This document shows positions 56,641 to 64,000 of a DNA stretch of 64,000 nt, in pieces. Both the position numbers and the translations under genes were made by a program. Position 1 is the stretch's first letter; the number at the start of each line of letters is the position of its first letter. The DNA lies in assembly GCA_028564705.1 (NCBI GenBank), contig JAPXFQ010002460.1:62001-126000 (forward strand), in the 5' to 3' direction. This stretch comes from Apricaphanius iberus (taxonomy: Eukaryota > Chordata > Actinopteri > Cyprinodontiformes > Aphaniidae). Below the pieces are notes generated by a model. The model was not told the DNA's origin and ran no database searches. It saw only the letters and a program-made list of their open reading frames with translations.

Positions 56641-58639
56641 ACTTATTATCGGTATTAAAGTCTCGGTATTAAATAAAACCTCAATGAAAAGAGTTGTATC
56701 ACTGCAAAGAAATCAAATCTAAAACTAATTCTTTTTTGTTCTAAAGACCCACTAAAAGAATGCAGTCTAACTTTCAGCTTTTTCCTTTCTGTATTTGTAT
56801 ATGGACCTCTTTGTCATCTTTCTTCTCCACGTTATATCTCTTTCTAGTGCAGTTGATGTTAAAGCTCTGCTTCAGTAACCGCCAATGTTCAGGAATAAAC
56901 AGCTACAGGATGACATAACCTTTCATGTAGTGCCAGGCTGTACATACACAAATAATTGAAGCCCTTGACCCTGTCGAGCAGCACCAGGCTGTAAGTACAA
57001 ACCTGACATTTTGATGCCGCTCCGGGGAACCCTTCTACAACTTATTTTTATATTTCAGTAATCCATGTCAGCCTGAGGAGAGGAAAGGGGGGTGGGGGGT
57101 TGGGGTTGTATGGGAACTGTGAATGATTAAGACTAGCAAAGCCAAATAATGCACTCACATGACAGACTATAAATCAGGTTTTGTGACATTTTAAAAAACG
57201 CGTATAAAGAGTATGCTGGGTTTTATAGCTGAAACCACTCATGCAGTCACCACTGCAAAGACATCCACACACATTGATACTTGGCCCAAATGCCATTCGT
57301 TTATTATTTATATATAGTATATTTATTTATTTTTTCCTATTTTCTTTCTTTATGAGTCCTTGTAACCTTTTCAGTGCAATACCCACTGGGGTTTTTGAGG
57401 TCTTGATAATGATATTTGGTTGTATGTGCAGACAGGCACCACAGGGAAGGTCAGTGGATAATGGTCGTTGAATTTGCGGTGGTGAGAACATACTAATGCA
57501 ACAGTGGACAAGGAGTTAAGAACTGACAGCTATTGACAGCAGTGAAGGAAAGAAGCCAGCACGTCTCCTACCCGTGGAAGGATGGTGCTTGTTTGCCATT
57601 GACTGAGGCCCAGTCAGTTCAGTCAATGGTTATCTCCTTGCTCTGTACCACTCATTATTTGCATGGCCCACCTCCCACCCTTTTTTTTAGCTTTCACACT
57701 TTAATCATAGCTGCTGAGATGTTGTTTGCTGTCACCTCTGCCAAATTTACAACACTATCAACTGAATTTGCATACTGCCTAATATGGATATTTCCAATCG
57801 AGGCTGCCTTTCAATAATGGTTTCTATGTTGTTTCTGAGGCATGGCCATCTCCCCAGTCACTGCAGCTTTGTCCAGATAAGAGGAATAAAGGTAATTCCT
57901 CTGCGACTGATTTACTTATTTGCTTTGTATCAGTAATGGTAACTTCACAATCTGCAAGGTTTGGTCTTTTTATCATTGCAACGCCCATTACAACCTGTCA
58001 AAGGAAGCATACAAGTCATGCAATTTTTCCCAAATAACACTGTATCCCAATAATACTGTAGCCAAAAACCGCGTCATAGAAAATATTTAAACAACAGATA
58101 CATAATACAAATAAAATTAATGTCTACAATAATTTTGAAAGTACAACAAATGATTGGGATTAATTTAATGTTTGATGTTTTTGTAAAGCTTTTAGAAAAT
58201 TAACTGTTACTTAGCAGTCAATTATCAAGTATTATAGTAAATAAAAAACTGAGTATGCATTACAGAAGAAAGTAGAGAAACAATTATTTGTGTAAAACCA
58301 AAAGAAAACAGTGTAGATAGTGTTGATACAGAATAGTCACTCCCTTGTAAGTTTTACACCTTTTTATTGCTTTCACAAATACAAAACCCCCAACAAAATC
58401 TGTATTTTCTGAAAAAACAAAAATACCTTTGATGTTGAAGAGAAAACTGATTTCTAAAAAAAAGACATTTAGATAAAAACATGTAAGTGACTGCATAGCT
58501 TTCCCCCTCCTTTTATAATTACTGACCTAATTTAAGAGAGGTCCAGCTATGTGGTGCTTGTAGTGTCACAATAAGTGTAATGGAAAAATCTTGTTGATCA
58601 TGACTGACTTGTGAAAGCTTTAAATGGGTTAAACAATCA
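56641..58639. other. Unassigned DNA upstream of the L1 element
   Basis: A G-rich run (GGGGGGTGGGGGGTTGGGGTTG, about 57087-57108) could form a G-quadruplex. No gene or element boundary is recognised. Confidence 0.35.
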
Positions 58640-59119
58640 AAGGGCCAGTTCTGTAGTAGTCTGCTGGCCTCCTCCTTCTCCTCCTTTCCCTCCTTCTCCC
58701 GACCCTCATCTCCGTTGAGCCATGCATGTGCAGGTGTGGCTACTGCTGGACTCTGGTCTTCAAACCTACCCCGTTACGTGTTCGGCCTGGCCTTCGGCAG
58801 AGCTGGGTCTGCCCCCAGCAGGGGGTCAAGGAGCTAAAGACCCAGTCAAGTGGTGGCGGTCGGATCCACAGACCCAGCCCCATGCCACATCGGGGAACCT
58901 GGCCTGCCCGCCCAGTTTAAGGAGCTGTTGTCCTGCGTAGCTCCAAGCATCGCCCGCCAAGACACCAACTAAAGGGACTCAATCCGCCCTTCCGAGCAGC
59001 TGTGTATAAGTGTATAAACTAACCATGAAGTTACTTTTTTTTTCCTTCTAAACAACCTGGACGAGGAAACATTGGATTCGCTGGAGTGCTACCTAGACAA
59101 GGGCTTTGATAACATTGTT
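58640..59119 (+). promoter_or_regulatory. Putative L1 5' untranslated region
   Basis: A C/T-rich run (58667-58705) is followed by GC-rich DNA leading to ORF1. L1 5' regions carry an internal promoter, but I cannot identify its elements here. An open frame from 58722 is probably chance in GC-rich sequence. Confidence 0.45.
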
Positions 59120-59905
59120 ATGGGTAAGTCAAGGAAACCTGCTTCGGATACACCAACGAGCACTCCATCGCAGAAGCGCACTCGTTCGGAGGCTAGCACA
59201 TCCACCGACTCGCCAGATAGAAGCTACGGCGACATCCTGGACTCAATAGACAAGAAGCTAACCAGCCTGGACGCCCGTCTCGCGCTGGTGGAGGTTCTGC
59301 ATAAAGAATTTCAGGCTCTGAGGGAATCGCTGGAGTTCAGCCAACAACAAGTAGCTTCGCAAGTTACAGAAAACCTAACACTAAAAGAAGATGTCAAGAA
59401 ACTCACCGAGGGGATGAAGCAGCTGTCTGGATAAAACAAAAGTTTCAAGGAGTCTATTCTAGACATCCGGGGCCGATCAATGAGGGACAATCTTGTTTTT
59501 TCTGGGATACCAGAGCAGGCTGAGGAAGATGCTGAAGTAGCCGTGCGAAAGTTCATTCAACACCAGCTGAAACTGCCAGGCGACACGGTTAAAAACATAA
59601 CCTTCCATCGGGTTCACCGGCTCGGAGGTAAGAAACCCAACAACTCCCGCCCGCGACCAATTGTTGCAAAATTTGAACATTTTAAACAAAAAGAACACGT
59701 CAAAGGACGCGGGAGAGAGCTGCGGGGGACGAATTACAGCGTTAATGATCAATTTCCGAAAGAAATCCTGGACAGAAGACGCGTGTTATTTCCAATTAGA
59801 AAAAAACATATCAGTGAGGGCTGTAAGGCTACGGTTAGTGTGGATAAACTGTATGTTAATGGTCAGCTGTTTAGGGACCCTCAGGTTACTCCTTGGCTTT
59901 ATTAG
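59120..59905 (+). pseudogene. L1 ORF1 (RNA-binding chaperone) with one premature stop
   Basis: The ATG at 59120 gives MGKSRKPASDTPTSTPSQKR, a basic N-terminus. A heptad-rich coiled coil follows (ILDSIDKKLTSLDARLALVE to LTLKEDVKKLTEGMKQLSG). The RRM-like and C-terminal domains come next, with SMRDNLVFSGIPE, VKNITFHRVHRLGG and RPIVAKFEHFKQKEHVKGRG, then RRRVLFPIRKKHISEGCKAT. It ends DPQVTPWLY with TAG at 59903-59905. The only break is TAA at 59432-59434 (codon 105), at the coiled-coil end; both sides are in one frame. Length without the stop is about 261 codons, usual for this protein. The protein coats L1 RNA as trimers. An in-frame start upstream at 59072 (TTG) is less likely than this ATG. 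Confidence 0.88.
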
Positions 59906-60282
59906 TCATATTTAACAGAGCCAAGACAGAAGTAGTTTTATCAGACAACTATAGTTTAAAGAAGCACAGCTCAGCAGGTTGTTTTTGTTTGTAAATATGG
60001 GCAGGGCTGTGCACTAGATTGCTTTGTTTTCCTTTTTTTTTCTTTTTCTCTTTTTTCTTTCTCACATTTGTACCACCAAATCTCTTTATCACCTTTTTTC
60101 CTTTTTCTCTCACACACACAGACTTATCGTGGCATATTCATGTTTTTCCATCATACTTTCATTCTGTACACACCTGTATGGTGCATTATTTCCCTCGCTT
60201 TATCTCTGCTTCTGGTTTTTTCAATCTGGCAACTCCATGGACAAACCAAAATTACACCTATATTCATCCTTGGCGATAGTAA

Positions 60283-63200
60283 ATGTCTAAGGTTTATCTT
60301 AGCTCTATGAATCCTGTAAAATTTCTACCATGGAATATTCGTGGCTCTAGCTCCAGAGATAAAACAATTAAGATTTTCAACCATCTTACAAGATTGAAGG
60401 CAGATGTCGTCTTACTACAGGAGACTCATAAATCAAGTTCAACAGCTAATGATTTAAAAACACCAGAGTATCCTAATATATTTTCTTCATGCTATAACTC
60501 TAGACAACGAGGAGTAGCAATATTAATAAATAGAAATACTAATTTTAAAGTAATAGACACAGCTACAGATCCAGAAGGTAGATTTATAATATTAAAACTA
60601 TTTATAAATAACCAAAAGTTATGTATAGTTAGTATATATGGTCCAAATGTTGACGACCCCTCATTCTTTCATACTTTCTTCTCGGTTCTGGCTAATCACA
60701 TGGATTGCTCACTTGTTCTTGGGGGAGATTTCAACTTTGGACTAAATGAAGAAATAGACAGGCTCAGTACAGCAGGGACTCAGCGCAGATGGCAATCCAT
60801 AGATATAGTTAAACAGTACATGAGCGATTATGGACTCTGCGATGCATGGCGATCGCTTCATCCCAACGACAGAAAATACACTTTTTACTCAAACGTACAT
60901 CATTCTTATTCTAGATTGGACTATTTGTTAGTCAGCAGCTCACTGTTGAATGACATTTCAGACACTGAGATACATCCTATAGTGATCAGCGATCACGCTC
61001 CTGTTTTTTTAAAATTTAGCAAATAAAATTGCAATCCTTCAATATAAAAATTGGAGATTTAATATATCATTACTTAAGGATAAAGAATTTATTAAACATA
61101 TCGAAAAAGAATGGGCTTCATACATGGAATTTAATGATCTCCCTGGTATGTCGCCATCCACTCTATGGGAAGCAGGGAAAGCTGTGATTAGAGGTAAAAT
61201 AATTTCATTCTCATCAAACAAAAAGAGAACAGAAAATAAACATGTTCAGGTTTTATAAAAGGTAGTCTCTCTTCAACAAATTCACGTAGATTAATAGATT
61301 TAATAGATTATTCCTACTGTAAAAACGTCCAAACCATTATATTATCTTTAGATGCAGAAAAAGCATTTGATAGAGTTAACTGGAAATTTTTATTTGCAGC
61401 CTTAAATAAATTCGGATTCAATAATTCTTTTGTAAACTGGTTAAAAATATTATACAGCTCACCAACAGCATGTATTAGGACCAATAATCAAACATCATCA
61501 AGGTTCTTCCTTCAGGGAGGTACCAGGCAGGGATGTCCACTTTCTCCCTCCCTCTTTGCTATTTTTATTGAACCATTAGCAGCAGCAATCAGGCAAAATA
61601 ATAATGTTAAAGGTATACAATGCAACAAAATAGAACATAAAATCAGTTTATACGCAGATGATGTACTACTTTTTCTACAGCATTCACAAACTTCCTTCTC
61701 TCAGGTAATTGAGTTAATAAAATCTTACTCAAGAGTTTCAGACTATTCCATAAATTGGTTAAAATCTACAGTCCTTCCAATCAACTGTTCTTACCAGAGT
61801 CCTGTTGCTTTACAGCTCCGGTCGGGAAATATTACATATCTAGGTATCCTTATCTCACTAAGACTGGCAGACTTATCTAAGCTAAACTACGTCCCACTTT
61901 TAAAAAAAAGTGGAAGATGATCTGGCAAGATGGAAATCCCTTCCAATATCACTTATTGGATTACTTACTTATTGGAAGGGTAGCTACAATAAAAATTATG
62001 GTTTTGCCTAGAATCAATTATTTATTCTTAATGATCCGAAGCAAACCATCACCTGATTGGTTTAGATCTCTGGAGTCTTCTGTTTCTAAATTTCTTTGGA
62101 AAGATAAACCCCCACGTATCAGCTTAAAAACACTGCAGAAGTCCAAAGATAAAGGAGGTCTAGACCTACCAAACTTTCGTCATTATTTCTTAGCTAACAG
62201 GCTCCAATACACATCAAGATGGGTAAAACACAGTTATATCGATGAGTGCTGGGTAGATGTTGAACAGACACTATGCAATAAGATAAAACTTTCAGATCTA
62301 CCTTTTGTTAGCTCAAATATAAAACAAAATGAATGTTTTAAAAGTATTAATATCAGCTCCTCTCTGACAGCTTGGTGGGAATTTCTTAAAATGACAAAGA
62401 CCTCACTAGTCCCATGCAGGCGTACACCCATCTGAAATAACCCGGATATCTTACAAAAAAAATGCATGATCAACTTTCCAAGCTGGAGTTGTAAAGGAAT
62501 TGAATACCTGGAGCATATATTTGATGGAACAGACTTTATCCAATTTAATACATTGGTTACACAATTCGGAATTAACAAGAATAAATTCTTAGAATACCAA
62601 CAAATTAAATCAATTATAAAAAATAAATTTAGGCTCAATACAGTTGATTTACAAATTCCAGGAAAAGTTTTAGACTTCCTTAATCTTAACCCTTCCAAAC
62701 TGCTATCTAAAATATACAAAACATTAAATAGAATAGATGAATCAATAGCCCTTCCTATTTCAAAATGGGAGATGGACTTGTCCATCTCAATTGACCAAAA
62801 CCTCTGGTCTCAAATTTCATTAAGAACCTTTAAATTTCTTAAAAATCCTAATCTACGATTAATACAATATAAAATCCTTCATAGAGTACATTATACAGGG
62901 CAACGGATGTTCAAGATGGGTTATACACCGTCTGATACCTGTTTACAATGTACAAGCAATCTACCAGACAATTATATTCATGCTCTTTGGTTCTGCCTAC
63001 CTGTTAAGAAATATTGGTACCAGATATGTGAAGACCTATCAAAGTGTCTGAAATGTAATATCACACCTGCTCCCACAGTTTGCTTACTGGGAAATTTGGA
63101 TGAACTTACCATGGATACAAAGTCTATGCAATTATTTCACATCGCCTAATGCATCGCCAAGAAAAATATCCTCTTGAACTGGAAAAATAAAAATACTCTG

Positions 63201-63311
63201 AATATTAATAAATATAGAGATCTCCTTCTGGATTACATTGGTCTAGAAACGGCATCTGCCTCCACATCTGATCAATCTTTCTGGTCACCCTTGATCAGTT
63301 CCATCACCTAG
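60283..63311 (+). pseudogene. L1 ORF2 (endonuclease-reverse transcriptase), multiply broken
   Basis: The endonuclease domain (60283-61026) is open and keeps its motifs: Asn18 (PWNIRG), Glu47 (LLQETH), Tyr119 (SIYGPN), Asp149/Asn151 (GGDFN), Asp213 (RLDY) and Asp237/His238 (ISDHAP). A frameshift near 61005-61020 follows. The linker (NWRFNISLLKDKEFI ... LWEAGKAVIRGKIISF) then jumps at about 61248 to GFIKGSLSS, so the fingers region is deleted. The palm has SLDAEKAFDRVNW (61348 on), GTRQGCPLSPSLF and YADDVLLF (61651 on). An extra A near 61910 and a 16-bp insertion near 61958-61975 shift the frame. The C-terminus continues with stops TGA 62433 and TAA 63147, includes a C..C...H....C motif (CLQC ... 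HALWFC), and ends at TAG 63309-63311. Confidence 0.9.
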
Positions 63312-64000
63312 TGGGGTCGGGCCCTTGATTCTGTTCTGTGGGACACGGTTGCCGATGTGGAGCTTAAGGGTTGGTGGTGACTGCAGGGAGGTTCTTGGGG
63401 GTGGGTCCGCTTGCGGTTGGGGCGGTAGGTGCCGTGACTCTCGCCTGGGGTGGGACTTTGGGGGCTTTGTGTGGTGACTCCTAGTGGCTGCATGCGGCGC
63501 CTTAGAGGGGTCGTGCTGGCGGACACGGGTTACTGGCCTGGTGCTGTGCTGCTCTGGGAGGGTCTGGGCTGGGCCTGGGGCTCGGGGTTCTGGGGCGGCA
63601 TGCCCCCCGGCTGGGGCCCTGGCTGGGGCTTGGCCGGGGGGGCGCTGCCGTCGGTGCCGGCTGGGGGGGGCTGTGGTCGGCCGGTGGTTGGCGGGCGCTG
63701 CTGCCTTTTCCATCTCCCCGGGCTGGTTCTTGTCGCTTGCTCCCCGGTGGCCCCTTGCCGCGCCTGCGCATTGGGGCGTCGGCGAGCGGGCGCGGCGGGT
63801 GGCTGGCGTCTCCGGGCCCGATCGGCTATATTGGCACTGGACATGGCTCCTGGGTCTTGGTCTTAGCGCTCGGGGGGGTGCTGAGGTGGGGGCCTCTGGC
63901 CGGTGTTGGTCGGCCTCCGCGGTGACTGACCGGTTGGTGGGGTGTGAGCTGGTGGGTGGAGGTGCTTACTACTACCGGCCATCGGGCGGTAGTAGTAAGG
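63312..64000 (+). other. G-rich L1 3' untranslated region (runs off the window)
   Basis: After the ORF2 stop the plus strand becomes very G-rich with GGGG tracts, some capable of forming G-quadruplexes. G-rich 3' regions are usual for L1 elements. The open frames found here on both strands are a by-product of the low AT content. No poly(A) tail is reached. Confidence 0.7.
63965..63999 (+). repeat. Perfect 13-bp stem hairpin in the L1 3' region
   Basis: CTTACTACTACCG (63965-63977) pairs exactly with CGGTAGTAGTAAG (63987-63999) around a 9-base loop. In plus-strand RNA it would be a stable stem-loop near the 3' end of the LINE. Confidence 0.9.

Larger units (their letters stand above)
58640..64000 (+). 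mobile_element. L1-type LINE, nearly complete in layout, inactive
   Basis: The element shows the L1 layout: a GC-rich 5' region (about 58640-59119), ORF1 (59120-59905), an inter-ORF region, ORF2 (60283-63311) and a G-rich 3' region that reaches the window edge. The 5' boundary is an estimate from the change of composition. The reading frames are interrupted by stops, shifts and a deletion. I place it in the L1/Tx1 group of fish LINEs from the ORF1 coiled coil plus RNA-binding domain, the apurinic-type endonuclease and the YADD reverse transcriptase. Confidence 0.88.

Noticed and set aside
63285..63925. Long overlapping open frames on both strands, Pro/Arg/Gly-rich
   Set aside because: The area is extremely GC-rich, so stops are rare in all frames; it is the LINE 3' region.
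1..64000. CRISPR arrays, operons, ribosome-binding sites, phage or prokaryotic systems
   Set aside because: Sequence composition and mobile elements are those of a fish; the only arrays are microsatellites and a minisatellite.

Overview
The window looks like vertebrate, specifically ray-finned (teleost) fish, genomic DNA. The sequence is AT-rich with microsatellites and no operons. Its repeat fauna is typical of teleosts: a Rex3-type RTE LINE, L2/Maui-type LINE fragments, an L1-type LINE, a LINE with a restriction-like endonuclease, three distinct Tc1/mariner transposons, hAT and PIF/Harbinger non-autonomous elements, and many copies of a tRNA-derived SINE. I found no host protein-coding gene or exon that I can defend. 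The window reads as intergenic (or intronic) DNA filled with transposable elements of different ages, many nested in one another.

Layout. At 1-5.7 kb there is mostly unassigned AT-rich DNA with small retroelement scraps. At 5.7-7.25 kb a hAT element with an 8-bp target duplication carries a Rex3 fragment. At 8.09-9.70 kb lies a complete Tc1-like transposon with DD38E spacing and 27-bp terminal repeats. At 12.2-13.1 kb is an L2-type LINE remnant, followed by a SINE insertion with a perfect 14-bp duplication. At 14.4-16.5 kb a LINE is split by a second Tc1-like element (DD34E). At 20.5-22.4 kb a dispersed repeat is interrupted by a Harbinger-type element that still holds one transposase exon with a splice donor; a second copy of the repeat, lacking the insertion, sits at 55.7-56.6 kb. 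At 23.9-24.6 kb two SINEs lie in tandem. At 28-34 kb is an unclassified repeat family, long perfect palindromes, a TTA-flanked MITE and a foldback structure. At 38.0-39.5 kb a hAT element sits inside a SINE. At 47.1-47.9 kb a SINE lies inside a LINE tail. At 50.4-53.8 kb (minus strand) is a LINE with a restriction-like endonuclease, carrying a 710-bp insertion with a 9-bp duplication. At 54.0-55.3 kb are microsatellites and a third, internally deleted Tc1 element. At 58.6-64.0 kb is a long L1-type LINE (ORF1, ORF2, G-rich 3' region) that runs to or past the window edge.

How the parts relate. The SINE and the Rex3 element share a 3' end (a TAAGCGG-type motif followed by GATG repeats), which suggests the SINE borrows RTE-type LINE machinery. 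All transposase and reverse transcriptase genes seen here are broken by stops, frameshifts or deletions, so nothing in the window looks autonomously mobile. Several low-repeat stretches (near 10.8, 17.4, 19.5, 41.4, 44.0 and 48.4 kb) have a balanced, homeobox-site-like composition and are my best candidates for conserved non-coding regulatory DNA, but this is inference from one sequence only. I do not see a previously undescribed biological system; the most informative content is the insertion history.
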